Under the pieces are notes generated by a model. It worked only from the letters and a program-made list of their open reading frames with translations. It searched no databases and was not told where the DNA came from. The translations under genes and the position numbers were made by a program. Source: Bradyrhizobium diazoefficiens (GTDB taxonomy: Bacteria > Pseudomonadota > Alphaproteobacteria > Rhizobiales > Xanthobacteraceae). From it: DNA of 64,000 nt. The first letter of the stretch is position 1; every line of letters begins with the position of its first letter. This document shows positions 50,601-57,266 of the stretch, in pieces. The DNA lies in assembly GCF_016616235.1 (NCBI RefSeq), contig NZ_CP067100.1, positions 3,531,001 through 3,595,000 of the forward strand, written 5' to 3'.

Positions 50601-52221
50601 TGCGGACGACGTCACCACCATTCAGGCAGGGCGCGACATTCTGTACAATTACGTCCCGGCGTTTGCCACCGGAACATTGCCTACAGGTCTCACACAACCT
50701 TCAATTTGGGGGGGAACGAGACGTAGCCTTGGTGGGCCTGGCCTGCAGATCGCCGGCTCCGGTTTCCTCGTCGTGCAGGCCGGGCGCGACCTCGGGCCGT
50801 TCCTGCCCGCGACGCGCGACAACAATGCGTATACCCAGGACCAGGAAGGCATCGCCTCGATCGGCAACGCCAGCCTGTGGCCGATCGGCAACCGATATGT
50901 CGGCCTGGGCTCGAGCGGCACCTACGACGTCACGCTGCTCGGCCCCGCCAATGCGATCGCAAAGAAGCGCAATGAGCAATTGCCTGGCACCGGCGCCGAC
51001 ATCATCACGATGTTCGGCGTCGCCAACGGCATCAACTACGATGGCTATTCGACCGTGGATCAGGCGACCAATCAGTCCGTCTATCATCCCGGCGTGATCG
51101 GCACCTATATCGATCCCGCCAACGCCTCTCGCGTCGATCACAACTACATCAGCGAGCTGAAGGATTTCCTCGTCAACATCGGCCGGCCGGCCGGCAGCGA
51201 CGCGGAGGCATGGAGCATCTTCCAGGCATTGCCGAAGGATCTTCAGCACGTCTTCGCCGACAAGGTTTTCTTCGCCGAGCTCAAGGCGGTCGGCAAGGCG
51301 CAGTCCGCAACGTCCGGCAACTACCAGCGCGGTTACGAGGCGATCAACACCATGTTCCCGTCGGACTTCGGGTACACTAAGAACACGCTTGGCGGCGGCA
51401 CCAACGGCGCCAATGCGCTCAAGCACACCGGCGATCTCGACCTGCTGCACGCGACGATCCAGACCAGGCTCGGCGGCGACGTCTCGATCTTCGGCCCGGG
51501 CGGTACCATCCGCGTCGGCTCGCTCGCGATCGAGCCGAATCCTCTGCTCAAGCCGAACGATCTCGGCATCCTCACGCTCGGCCGTGGCGACATCAACACG
51601 TTCACGGACACCAGCGTGCTGGTCAATTCGAGCCGCGTCATGACCCAGCAGGGCGGCGACATCCTGATGTGGAGCTCGAACGGCGACCTCGACGCCGGCC
51701 GCGGCGCCCAGACCACGCTGTCGTTCCCGCCCCTAGCGGTCGTGTTCAACTCCGACGACTATCAGAGCGTCGATCTCGGCGGCCTCGTTAGCGGTGCCGG
51801 CATTGCCGTGGTGCAGAGCTCGAAGCTCGCGAGCAAGTCCAACGCCTATCTGCTCGCGCCGCGCGGCACTGTCGATGCTGGCGAAGCCGGCATCAGGGTG
51901 TCCGGCAACCTCACGATCGCGGCGGTGCAGGTGGTCAATGCCGGCAACATCCAGGTTGGCGGCACCGCGACCGGCATCCCGACCGTCACGGCTCCGAACA
52001 TCGGTGCGCTCAGCGCGGCCTCGAACACGGCCGGCGCTGCGGCCAAGTCGGCCGAGCCGCCGACCGCCGGCGGCAACAACGATCGCGCCTCGGTCTTCAT
52101 CGTCGAGGTGGTCGGCTACGGCGGCGGCGACAGTGGCGGCCGGGATTCCGGCTCGTCCGGCAATGGACAGGGATCCAAGTCCGACTCCAAGTCCGACGAC
52201 CAGGAGCGCAAGCAGCCGTAA
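38623..52221 (+). CDS. Giant filamentous haemagglutinin-type adhesin (TPS substrate)
   Basis: A 4532-residue surface protein. GTG 38623, with GGAG 9 bases upstream, is preferred to the first in-frame GTG at 38569. The signal peptide ends AQA (residue 38). A TPS/haemagglutination-activity domain covers roughly 110-250: NWETFNIG near residue 172 and INRNGIIFG near 222, the local forms of the family's key motifs. A very long beta-helix-like body follows, rich in G/S/T/N/V. A tandem 102-residue duplication starts at 2957. The last 150 residues look like the DUF3739 haemagglutinin C terminus (RGTVDAGEAGIRVSGNL), ending in a Gly/Ser/Lys/Asp-rich tail. The only cysteines I noticed are two CxxxC pairs (127/131 and 3406/3410). 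FhaC-type transporter is 7 kb upstream. Confidence 0.93.
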   Translation: MTIDRKPSAFSLRWRSIRAALLTSTAILPGLISHQAQARSLTPGNSSVAPATAAQLAAGQAAQQAAAAGAQAQVSLARAAAAFTAARQAQQDAAAAAQALKSTFNGVTTGGLMPLGGVKDVTAQSACGNSCSSLQLNTPASWQNASTTFTQTVKDGQYKVDITQTQQKAILNWETFNIGRNTSVKFEQQSADWTVLNRVTDPTGSPTQILGQMSALGGVYVINRNGIIFGAGAQVNVHALVASSLDVGALGMTQSARDNFFLGTGINGPNAFSVAPTRPPQVPGAPDDGGYALENNSWGDVKVQAGASIKTSTVDLDSPGFIYLFGRNVSNAGTLSSPAGEVAMVAARSISLVSGGFWKLPSAVLPSGVTYRGTDFQITQFSDVYLAGEYKDGGGLAITNNYAAGTGLISNDGLIETPRGITQMNGDRITIGKTGVISADTGITRNSMVLLRAATSVDLEGTISSLPYDDPLTSSLPQGGGTGSTVQSFAPAYVELSAQTSVTVGSSGLISAPSATVALRAIDLGTGLNASSLYTNTTTALFGTPGAALGLGASVTGPQQVLLEDGATVDVAGLQNVLLPASYNFIPFKPIGLPFADMPLQRGGALDGQTLWIDIRASGTRSDGTTWVGTPVADASGTISNYGRSIQQLMTSGGAVSLQTDRNAIDGVTPSRSVITQSGSVINVAGGNVTYLPGIVSTSVLLGADGRRYSMTNADPNMTYVGLAGTFTVDHSRWRVKEVWSTATQTYQPGYTEGHDAGGINITSVSPQLQGQMYFGSAAGERQISLGLKPSATNGVTATQAKADELPSQGYLTLNLASSVVIGSSPDSTSGGLGVTNQTKHIANVPDPPEFAPVVKGADFTPTSAYQTILSAETLSSYGLSLLKINSNDLLVTRNSANDAAGLPDLNFAAGGTFSATTGGAISVAGNIKAAGGQISLVTDGYAFANAANTGALFQRAQTASGKDDIVVEGTLDVSGRWVNDTGQRGTEMGGPGYIDGGSISIATNNNSNLINGADTTGSILLAQGSLLDASSGGYISSTGTAKTASTGVMAGRGGSISLTTYQRGAAWRDPNGGSGPERPTTGTTAQIQLDGTLRAYGFERNGTLTLGAAKTITIDSTAHADASSGIVTATSTGLAPVTLAASRLTGGGFGAYVIESTPDGWTGTKAAITVAAGVNLTLQQQNLSSIADYSKVGTGSKIADVASRARLPDDQRKAVDLTLKSDNILLDTGAVITTDPQAKISLGGIPIYTTSDPIREQAAQNVLLRGSIIDHGGTVVVNAQKTWLASQAKVDVSGTFVANSRFGQPKGQLVSGTVLTGGTFTIEAATPNVQAGTLANTYTPGAVPSGTYVVAEQGAVVDVSGYATSIQAQDGHGGAVTVQSWSDAGTVKVDAAAFVWGGTFEARGGRSADGTQVMSADGKTPLANGGTLMLGGAAMLLQQDSANVTAALAGTLAGGPATLANLAGNANSLVDQLASASGTSSSIFAAVDRLSAFENVLLYSGTAQNGAARIFTGVSGSTYGIAAPTLNPLSISGSVTWTSNDGLSRLYVAASSISSTQSGSTVTLAAPYMLLTGGGGSSSTAGSSLHLGFERTKAGDPTSDVIIARTIDVENAAFAGFNDIQLRSSGDIRLSTPKVANGLATSTDAPRFSGQIVAGGANLILDAQRIYPVSDVDFTIQTTGNVTFQATAGGRSDIPLSAGGSLSVYAATIDQNGNIFAPLGRITLGDDGTATGNTSKIPTTSVTLAPGSLTSVTLAGTVVPYGETIDGVNWYYNASLHPLLAAANGTEPVLPSKGLVLNASGVAVKKGATIDTRGGGDLQAAEWIQGKGGSRDTLATTPSGQTVYALVPSSNDPVAAHDIHFTTARSLDAGQTVKAGDAYPLAGQQIYLNGSTGVPAGTYTLYPGHYATLPGALRVVDYGSNLGRNIPSGTTLPDGTVLVTGHYAQSVRPGAYSSGSELFAIQTGAVWKQYSEYSFNSANSYFTDKANHDGVAIPRLPVDAGRIAIVAQQQLLLAATELNAPATDGRGGELDVSVSKLAVVSPSVNAQTYANAGYVVVASDQLSSFESVLIGGLRSDTAKGTLITGTASELVVDTPVDPSTQTGGLLLPEIMLVTQSGTTTQQTVSSSFQVNISGTWFDGTSQFTTNAPTATGTISIATGSVIRTSGSVHTGAGRNFYVGSNPGGYTTAQQVATALGGTLDSTGTVITGADINKIPVSIPGVYGSNPSTTVLSNYYSQGLGGLLVASQDSTISIAGPSGSPLTIQFTSLAGSLPVRGADGSGGPATVTLPGGNVGRIEIGAGAQITTNNLFMQATASKDSIVLNKSVTGNSNAPAAVITANQATIAGGSIGIGASSRDSVILSQTNLDQLAGVKNLKLAAVAGDITFYGTNLIQTAMQGLTLDARAVTGTGGNSRIEVGGTVTLVNTSGATGTSAQAGVGGSLSIAATDVVFGGGSQTIAGFSQVNLAASDQVLFKNQGALTLGTGADVVGLQIVTPLVSVGGNTSKGGGSFVVATSGAVNIGEAIVGDPGSPPVRANAPKDKADTGGSLLVKGGSVNVGGFADDQGKQRSGSVIQAQSGSITLEATTGDVTLDHNAYLSARGYAKNLIDTTTYLPGGKIVLKADLGNVVTRGASASAKGSDASVIDVAQPDGGMGYGGQVQILATAGQATVLGDLRGKGGNGLGGGLLIDANRLQVDSQGFTPRVALDPLADKLLAGGFTGAVDIHTRTGDLILSEGHTLKANSVTLTADDQTWNGSDPTQQFGRIVVAGTIDASGYAGKTADGTGQAGGKVNLYAANEIDLLTTGVINASTEHSDERGGDVTIAIGWGAKSNAGIDLQPGSRIDVHGGTKGGLSGGTVLVRAPNDGGNDVYITEIGSTITGARDVTIESFVSFSTNGQGGIDASSLGWNGVLDPGGSVAKTSLKVNTVYVPPGSGGSYTQVPDVIFSAPAMSATGLKSISIASTSSWFHLDPNFVGEVVIEAPAGGRAASGTVTTDANGVPTFTITNAGSGFTGAPATIRFYSQGVLVSTAHLTSSDFASAQLTTTANQAQGTAVMGLKSISIASTSGWYHLDPNFSGNVVIQSASGGASATGTVTTDANGVPTFTITGAGSGFTGAPSTILFYQGGKLILTGHLTANDFASTVMTVVGVNVTNAGAGYAVGSSATLSFSGGGAGATQAASVSADMDTAEATGSGAFANVTLRQYVQGNLTYNTSTEVKHFGFSGAMDRVVKPLADRLGSMVHLRPGVELVSPDPTINGGNITVASNWNLAAGTVGKLTTDNKFDPSTSYVDFVYRYLANYGSVDAPKYGVEAGALTLRALNNINVNASISDGFFQFGDYLNATYKGDVRTYLAKPPARTIDGNNLNNYLPAPIAPYKTTGNVISPTALDLNEADLFPHMLNVCVSHCGDADSAPHDPIAITNPGSWSYRLTAGADMGSANPNAMQPLASVSGRGAGDVIVNNHVPATDIAADLNLPTMVRTGTGSISIAAARDVSFADTVAPGVIYAAGVNTARYANPYDASGKVTDVNGFLEPQLLSYGSPKQGNVEVVYGAPTAAAFPVAAGDVSVVAQQDIKGYRNVTTTNPLTKTAVLWNAYYTPWLISHAGATDSAGAPTLGAGVFAPASGSIGSQTAWWIQYASFREGILSAGGNVNVVAGRDLVDVSVSLPTTGRVTGGLGALSTPQTQLYGSGNMTVRAGRNLLGGSYYEGSGHASIQVSGIVDAKGTITLRDLTTAPNYTLLAVDTGQISMIAGGSMAIGGVVNPAQLHVQSPTQSNPAGKGAGLLMNTYGPDSAVNLVAITGNLNIAMPQTFGTTPWRNPGLTYPASFTAIAAGGDITTNGLVTNSSTLNPGLPGIVLTGSQNGTFELLAQGSIDLTGGYTNLSTIAPSISAGPSLLDTAFDPYQPNNGMTGASSSALLAHRDDHDTNPARIYAVSGDVSAVATMTSFIPTGAITSATPIDYSRIELNRPAKIYAGRDILNLNLIAQNVAADDVTTIQAGRDILYNYVPAFATGTLPTGLTQPSIWGGTRRSLGGPGLQIAGSGFLVVQAGRDLGPFLPATRDNNAYTQDQEGIASIGNASLWPIGNRYVGLGSSGTYDVTLLGPANAIAKKRNEQLPGTGADIITMFGVANGINYDGYSTVDQATNQSVYHPGVIGTYIDPANASRVDHNYISELKDFLVNIGRPAGSDAEAWSIFQALPKDLQHVFADKVFFAELKAVGKAQSATSGNYQRGYEAINTMFPSDFGYTKNTLGGGTNGANALKHTGDLDLLHATIQTRLGGDVSIFGPGGTIRVGSLAIEPNPLLKPNDLGILTLGRGDINTFTDTSVLVNSSRVMTQQGGDILMWSSNGDLDAGRGAQTTLSFPPLAVVFNSDDYQSVDLGGLVSGAGIAVVQSSKLASKSNAYLLAPRGTVDAGEAGIRVSGNLTIAAVQVVNAGNIQVGGTATGIPTVTAPNIGALSAASNTAGAAAKSAEPPTAGGNNDRASVFIVEVVGYGGGDSGGRDSGSSGNGQGSKSDSKSDDQERKQP
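47491..48102 (+). repeat. Tandem 102-residue (306-bp) repeat within the adhesin
   Basis: Copy 1 begins at 47491 (residue 2957) and copy 2 at 47797 (residue 3059). Both open GLKSISIASTS, continue HLDPNF, and share GTVTTDANGVPTFTIT then AGSGFTGAP. The second copy fades out after FAS; a third partial echo (VTNAGAGYAVGSSA) follows. This is a recent-looking internal duplication of a beta-rich module. Confidence 0.8.
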
Positions 52222-52260
52222 GTCGGGCTGGCGCGAAACAGCAGGGCTCAAGGGGCCGCG

Positions 52261-53250
52261 ATGACCGAAATGCACGCTATCATCCTCACGCTCGACGAGG
52301 AGAAGCACATCGCGCGCTGCATCGAGAGCATCCGCGATCAGTGCGCGAGCATCCTCGTCGTCGATTCGGGCTCGAAGGACCGCACCAGGGAGATCGCGAT
52401 GGGCCTCGGTGCCGAGGTGATCGAAAATCCCTGGATCAACTACGCGACCCAGACCAACAAGGCGATCGCGGCCTGCGCCGGCAAGACCGGCTGGCTGATG
52501 CGCATCGACGCCGATGAATATCTCACGCCGGCATCGGCGGCCGGGCTGCACGAGCTGCTGGAGCGGCAGCCGCGCGACGTCGGCGGCATCGTCGTCCGCC
52601 GCCAGATCGTGTTTCTCGGACGCCGCATCAAATGGGGCGCGATCGAGCCGAGCTGGCAGCTCCGGCTCTGGCGCGCCGGGCAGGGCTCCTGCGAGCAGCG
52701 CTGGATGGACGAGCACATCGTCGTCACCGGCAAGGTGGTGCGGTCGACGATCGATCTCGTCGACGAGAACCTCAACTCGCTCGACTGGTGGACCAGCAAG
52801 CACAATCGCTATGCTTCGCGCGAGGTGATCGACATCCTCGCCTCGCGCGGCCTGCTCGGCGGCAACATGGACATCCAGCGCCACAGCGCGTCCTGGCAGG
52901 CCAAGCTCAAGCGCTTCGTCAAGGAGCGCGTCTACGAGAAGCTGCCCGGCGGCGTGCGTCCGCTGCTCTTCTTCCTCTACCGCTATTTGGTGCGGCTCGG
53001 CTTCCTCGACGGCAAGCAGGGCTACTATTTCCACATCCTGCAAGGCTTCTGGTATCGCACCCTGATCGACGCCAAGCTCGACGAGATCATGGCGCTGGCC
53101 AAGCGCCACGGGATTCCGGTCAGCGAGGCCGTGCGGCTCGCGACGGGATTCGACCCGAACGTTGCAGTGATAGCGCCGGCTGAACCGCCGCCGCGGGTTA
53201 TCACGGTAGACGGCGAGGCCAGCCGCGCGCGGGCTGTCGCGCACGGGTAG
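52261..53250 (+). CDS. Glycosyltransferase family 2 (LPS core/KdtX-like)
   Basis: The 329-residue protein has a GT-A fold: an N-terminal TEMHAIILTLDEEKHIARC start, the acidic region LVVDSGSKDRT, and the DxD-type motif RIDADEYLTP near residue 80. Wide C-terminal helices follow (KRFVKERVYEKLPGG; LFFLYRYLVRLGFLDG). It resembles WaaE/KdtX-type beta-glucosyltransferases that decorate lipopolysaccharide or other surface sugars. It lies 39 bp downstream of the adhesin in the same direction, so it could be co-transcribed with it; substrate unknown. Confidence 0.85.
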   Translation: MTEMHAIILTLDEEKHIARCIESIRDQCASILVVDSGSKDRTREIAMGLGAEVIENPWINYATQTNKAIAACAGKTGWLMRIDADEYLTPASAAGLHELLERQPRDVGGIVVRRQIVFLGRRIKWGAIEPSWQLRLWRAGQGSCEQRWMDEHIVVTGKVVRSTIDLVDENLNSLDWWTSKHNRYASREVIDILASRGLLGGNMDIQRHSASWQAKLKRFVKERVYEKLPGGVRPLLFFLYRYLVRLGFLDGKQGYYFHILQGFWYRTLIDAKLDEIMALAKRHGIPVSEAVRLATGFDPNVAVIAPAEPPPRVITVDGEASRARAVAHG

Positions 53251-53373
53251 GGCCGAGGACATTGGCACTTTCGTTGAGTTTTGGTTTTGAAAGAGGGTGA
53301 AGAACGCCCTCAGCGGCGGGGCAGCCATCAACCAAGCTGCGTTGATTTAGCCGACATATACTGACGCAAGGTA

Positions 53374-53401
53374 GTGCCGCATCCGATCCCGGACGCGGCA
53401 C
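53374..53401. other. Hairpin between convergent glycosyltransferase and epimerase genes
   Basis: GTGCCGC (53374-53380) pairs with GCGGCAC (53395-53401), with an inner TCCG/CGGA stem. There is no T tract on either side. The remaining bases 53251-53430 hold no gene that I can support; a weak GAGGG/CCCTC stem lies near 53293. Confidence 0.35.
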
Positions 53402-53430
53402 AGTCGACATCAACACGTTCTTCTGGCTCC

Positions 53431-54453
53431 TCACTCCGCAGCGACGATCTCCCGCTGGCGAACCACCGGCTTCGGCGCGTCCTTGGGGCGCTGCGTCTTC
53501 TGGACCTGCTGGTCGATCCAGGCATAGGTTTTGGCGATGCCGCTCGCGAGCGACTGCGATGGGCGCCAGCCGAGCTTCTCGAAGATCAGCTTGTTGTTCG
53601 AGTTGCGGCCGCGCACGCCGAGCGGGCCGGGGACGTGGCGCGGCGTGATGGTCTTGCCCGCGATCTCGGCGGCGATCGCCGCGAGGCGGTTGATCGAGAC
53701 CATTTCCTCCGAGCCGATATTCACGGGTCCCGCCCAGTCCGAGCGCATGAAGCGGATCGTGCCCTCGAGGCATTCGTCGATGTAGAGGAACGAGCGGGTC
53801 TGCTCGCCGTCGCCCCAGATCTCGATCTCGCCGGGGTTGCCGGCCTGCGCGACCTTGCGGCAGATCGCCGCCGGCGCCTTTTCCTTGCCGTCGTTCCAGG
53901 CGCCTTCGGGCCCGAAGATGTTGTGATAGCGCGCGACGCGGGCCTCGAACCCGTGGTTGCGGGCGTAGGCGGCATAGAGGCGCTCGCTGAACAGCTTCTC
54001 CCAGCCATATTCGCTGTCGGGTGCCGCCGGATAGGCATCGCTCTCGGCAAGGCCGGCGTTTTCGGCCTCGAGCTGGCGGTATTCCGGATAGATGCAGGCC
54101 GACGACGAGTAGAAGATGCGAAAACTGTTGCGGCGCCGGCAGGCCTCGAGGATGTTGAGGTTGATCTGCGCCGAATTGTGCATCACCGAGGCGTCGTTCT
54201 CGCCGGTGAAGATGTAGCCCGCGCCGCCCATGTCGGCGGCGAGCTGATAGACCTCGTCGAAGCGGGTATCGACGGCTTCGTGGCAGACCGCGAGATCCCT
54301 GAGATCGCCGACGATGAAATCGTCGGCCGGGGTCTGGCTGAAGCGGGGATATTTGAGGTCCACGCCGCGGACCCAGAAACCTTCCGCCTTCAGGCGCTTG
54401 ACCAGATGTGACCCGATGAACCCGCCTGCGCCGCAGACCAATGCCTTCTTCAT
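53431..54453 (-). CDS. NAD-dependent nucleotide-sugar epimerase (GDP-mannose 3,5-epimerase-like)
   Basis: The 340-residue extended short-chain dehydrogenase starts KKALVCGAGGFIGSHL (GxxGxxG NAD motif). It has the catalytic Ser in YSSSACIYPEY, and the Tyr-x-x-x-Lys pair in EYGWEKLFSERL (a YGWEK active site). The overall text is close to the GDP-mannose 3,5-epimerase subgroup (MGGAGYIFTGENDASVM). It would supply a modified nucleotide sugar for the local polysaccharide. A GGAG lies 7 bases before the ATG. It overlaps the upstream glycosyltransferase gene by 4 bp. Confidence 0.88.
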   Translation of the reverse strand: MKKALVCGAGGFIGSHLVKRLKAEGFWVRGVDLKYPRFSQTPADDFIVGDLRDLAVCHEAVDTRFDEVYQLAADMGGAGYIFTGENDASVMHNSAQINLNILEACRRRNSFRIFYSSSACIYPEYRQLEAENAGLAESDAYPAAPDSEYGWEKLFSERLYAAYARNHGFEARVARYHNIFGPEGAWNDGKEKAPAAICRKVAQAGNPGEIEIWGDGEQTRSFLYIDECLEGTIRFMRSDWAGPVNIGSEEMVSINRLAAIAAEIAGKTITPRHVPGPLGVRGRNSNNKLIFEKLGWRPSQSLASGIAKTYAWIDQQVQKTQRPKDAPKPVVRQREIVAAE

Positions 54454-55595
54454 ACGCTGCTCCTGACTAATCGTAGTTTCCTGGATGACGATGCACTGTG
54501 GTTCGCACCGAAATCTTCGAGGGCCTGCGCGCATCGCTCGCTGTCGCCGACATCGACGTGGACATACGAGCTGGACTTGCGCTGGTCGCAGAGGAGGTGA
54601 ACGTCGGATTCCGTGGGGCCAATGAACATCACCGGCAGATCGGAATCGACGCAGGCATAAACCTTGGACGGCAGCACGTAGCCGACGAAGGCGTTCTTCA
54701 AGGTGATGAGATGCGCGTCGGGCGTCCGCAGCAGCGAGGCGAGCCGGTCCAGCGGCACGAGGTCGGTGCGGATGTACGGCACCTTGGCTGCGTCGAGTGC
54801 CTCGGCGACGGTGGCCGCGCCTTTCCCGATGGCGTTGAGCCAGAGCAGGACTGTTCCCGAGCCCTGGTTGTGGTGTTCGATGTATGCGCTGACGAATGTC
54901 GCGGTGTCGTGCGCGATGCCCCAATTGCCTGAATAGAGCAGGAGGAACTTCCCCTCGGTCTGTGCCGGGCGGGCGAGCGGCGGGGTGTCGGGACCGATCG
55001 CGATCGGGGAGGGATCGCGCTTGAGCACGAGGCGCTCCTTGGCCACACCGATCTCCTGCAGCCGCACCGCCTGGTCGTGGCCGAGCACCTCGAAGGTGTC
55101 GACCCGCCGGCGCCAGAACAGCGTGAGGGCGAGGACAAGCTTGAGGAACAGGCTGGCGCTGCCGCGTTCGGCGATGGCGCATTCGGGATGGAAATCCGTG
55201 ATGCGATAGATCAGCCGCTTGCGCAGCAGCACGTTCAGCGGCGCGATCCAGTGCAGGAACAGCGGCGGACTTCCGGTGAAGAGGACCGTATCGGCCTTGC
55301 GGATGAAGGGCAGGGCAGCCCGCAACAACCTGGTGTTGGTTGCGACGGTCCAGCGGATGCGGGCCGAGGTCCTCGCCTTGTCGTAGGCGGGGACCGGCAC
55401 CTTGACGATCTCGAGCGTACCGCCGTCGAAACGTTCGATGGAGCTTTCGGCTTCGCCCGAGGTCAGCCCGACCAGCGTGACGTGAAGGCGGCGGTCGCGC
55501 GCGAGTTCGCGGGCGAACAGTACGGAATACTGCCCCACCGCGCCGAAGTCGGGCGGGAGCCAGTCGCAGATGTAGACGAGACGGGAGGCGGACAT
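54450..55595 (-). CDS. Glycosyltransferase (GT4/WcaI-like)
   Basis: The 381-residue protein is GT-B-like: N-terminal SRLVYICDWLPPDFGAVGQYS, an interdomain section with YRITDFHPECAIAERG, and a C-terminal nucleotide-sugar half (GKFLLLYSGNWGIAHD; LITLKNAFVGYVLPSKVY). WcaI-type enzymes transfer a sugar in exopolysaccharide assembly. Its stop overlaps the epimerase start. It follows the sugar-transferase gene after a 216-bp gap that contains a short hairpin. Confidence 0.8.
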   Translation of the reverse strand: MSASRLVYICDWLPPDFGAVGQYSVLFARELARDRRLHVTLVGLTSGEAESSIERFDGGTLEIVKVPVPAYDKARTSARIRWTVATNTRLLRAALPFIRKADTVLFTGSPPLFLHWIAPLNVLLRKRLIYRITDFHPECAIAERGSASLFLKLVLALTLFWRRRVDTFEVLGHDQAVRLQEIGVAKERLVLKRDPSPIAIGPDTPPLARPAQTEGKFLLLYSGNWGIAHDTATFVSAYIEHHNQGSGTVLLWLNAIGKGAATVAEALDAAKVPYIRTDLVPLDRLASLLRTPDAHLITLKNAFVGYVLPSKVYACVDSDLPVMFIGPTESDVHLLCDQRKSSSYVHVDVGDSERCAQALEDFGANHSASSSRKLRLVRSSV

Positions 55596-55747
55596 GACCA
55601 GTGGGCTCGTTTGCTCAGCGAACGTGCGCGGTCAGGCCGCGGATGTGCCGCTCGCGACGTCGCATATCCGGGCACTCGGGCCACATAACATAGATTCCGC
55701 TGATCTGAATGATATGTGTAGGTGACGCTATGGTAGCAACATGTCGC

Positions 55748-55764
55748 CTTCACGACACGTGAAG
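55748..55764. other. Small palindromic hairpin downstream of the sugar transferase
   Basis: CTTCACG-ACA-CGTGAAG: perfect 7-bp arms, 48 bases past the sugar transferase stop in its direction. No T tract. It may be an attenuator or an operator for the glycosyltransferase/epimerase pair, whose promoter should lie in 55596-55811. Confidence 0.35.
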
Positions 55765-55811
55765 CTTCGCGCCGAGGCCGCCGGGATGGCGGCGATCTCG
55801 TGCGTTTCGAT

Positions 55812-57266
55812 TCAGGCCTGCATCTGCTCCAGTTCGCGCCAGGCTTGCGCGATCGCGTCGGTCTCGACCTTCTCGCCGAACAGGATCATCGGGATCGTGC
55901 CGAGGGCGATCTTGATATCCAGCATGAAGGACATGTTCTTGACGTACCAAACATCGAGCGCTGCCTTATCGGTCGGCGAGATCGCGCGTCCACCCTTGAT
56001 CTGGGCCCAGCCGGTGAGACCCGGACGAACCAGGAGGCGGGCCGAATAATCCGACGGCTGGTCGATCGGCAGCAGCGGCCGGGGTCCGACGAACGACATG
56101 TGCCCCATCAGGATGCTGATCAGCTGGGGCAGCTCGTCGACCCGGGTTCGGCGCATCGCGTTGCCGATCGCGGAAATCCGCTGCGATTCCAGTCTGCGGC
56201 GGCCTTGCGCATCATGTGCGGCAGCCATGGTGCGGAACTTGAAGACCTTGAAGGGCTGCGCGCCGAGCCCGGGACGTTCCTGCCAGAACAGCACAGGGAA
56301 TCCGACGTTCACGATCGTGACGATGGCAACGAGGCTCATGAGGGGGGCCAGCATCACCAGAAGGACCGCCGCGAGGACGATGTCGAGCGCCCGCTTGACG
56401 GTGCGATAAGGCGAGTTGGCCAGACCTGCGTCAGCTTTTACGTTCAGCGCATAAGTCTGTGTTCGCGTCTCCGGCGCATCGCCGCTGCGCGCCGCTTCGC
56501 GGCTGGGACGGTCCGAGGCGAGTTTCTCATCGAGGAATTCGAGCGGGATCGCGTTGGAAGCTTCGATGGCAAACAGGGCTTCGCGTGCCTGGATCGACAG
56601 CTCACGAAGCGGAACCGCGAGCGCGATCCGCGTGATGACGACGCCGTGGACTTCGAGCGTACGGACGATGTCAGCGACATCTTCCGGTGCGCCGAGAACG
56701 CGATGCGACAACAGCGACTGTCCCCTCGGAGCCCGCGAGTCCAGCAGGCCGATGACGCGCACGCGATCGCGGGCATAGCGGGTGATGCAGTGCAGATAGA
56801 GCTCGGCGAGTTCGTTGACGCCGACGACAAGGACGGATTCAGCGGCAGGAACGACCACATCCTGCGGCCAATCGCTCGGCGTGCGCCGCATATGCCAGAG
56901 CCGGCTCGCGATCCGGGCTCCGATCATCAAGGTGATGGTGATGAGTACCTGGAGTAGCGGCAACGCCCGCGAGACCCCGTCGAGCCGGTTGGCGATGAAG
57001 GTCAGGACCGCGGCGCCAGCCACGATCGCAATAACTGCGGCGACGATGTCACGATAGTTCTGCGGAGAGCTGTATCTCCACACCGCCCTGGTGACGCCGG
57101 ATAAGGGCAGCACAATCGCGGCTGTGGATACCGTGAGTAGTCCGTAGGGGATGAGGGCCAGAAGGTGATCGCCCGAAAATTCGAGATTTTCGCGGAGCAC
57201 CGACGAGGCAACCAGCGCGATCGACACCAACGCCAGATCCACCAGCAGAATGCGCAATGATCTCAT
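55812..57266 (-). CDS. Polyprenyl-phosphate sugar-1-phosphate transferase (exopolysaccharide initiation)
   Basis: This enzyme starts the repeat unit by moving sugar-1-phosphate onto undecaprenyl phosphate. The 484-residue protein has four N-terminal membrane helices, a CoA-binding-like nucleotide domain (SVLVVGVNELAELYLH), a fifth hydrophobic helix and a C-terminal bacterial sugar-transferase core: RPGLGAQPFKVFKFRTM, DELPQLISILMGHMSFVGPRP and VRPGLTGWAQIKGG. This matches PssY/WcaJ-type proteins. It is first in the minus-strand set with the GT4 and epimerase genes. Confidence 0.93.
   Translation of the reverse strand: MRSLRILLVDLALVSIALVASSVLRENLEFSGDHLLALIPYGLLTVSTAAIVLPLSGVTRAVWRYSSPQNYRDIVAAVIAIVAGAAVLTFIANRLDGVSRALPLLQVLITITLMIGARIASRLWHMRRTPSDWPQDVVVPAAESVLVVGVNELAELYLHCITRYARDRVRVIGLLDSRAPRGQSLLSHRVLGAPEDVADIVRTLEVHGVVITRIALAVPLRELSIQAREALFAIEASNAIPLEFLDEKLASDRPSREAARSGDAPETRTQTYALNVKADAGLANSPYRTVKRALDIVLAAVLLVMLAPLMSLVAIVTIVNVGFPVLFWQERPGLGAQPFKVFKFRTMAAAHDAQGRRRLESQRISAIGNAMRRTRVDELPQLISILMGHMSFVGPRPLLPIDQPSDYSARLLVRPGLTGWAQIKGGRAISPTDKAALDVWYVKNMSFMLDIKIALGTIPMILFGEKVETDAIAQAWRELEQMQA

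Noticed and set aside
54454..55182. Upstream extension of the epimerase frame to 55182
   Set aside because: It runs antisense-free but in a second frame of the glycosyltransferase; the epimerase NAD motif begins right after ATG 54453, which has its own GGAG.
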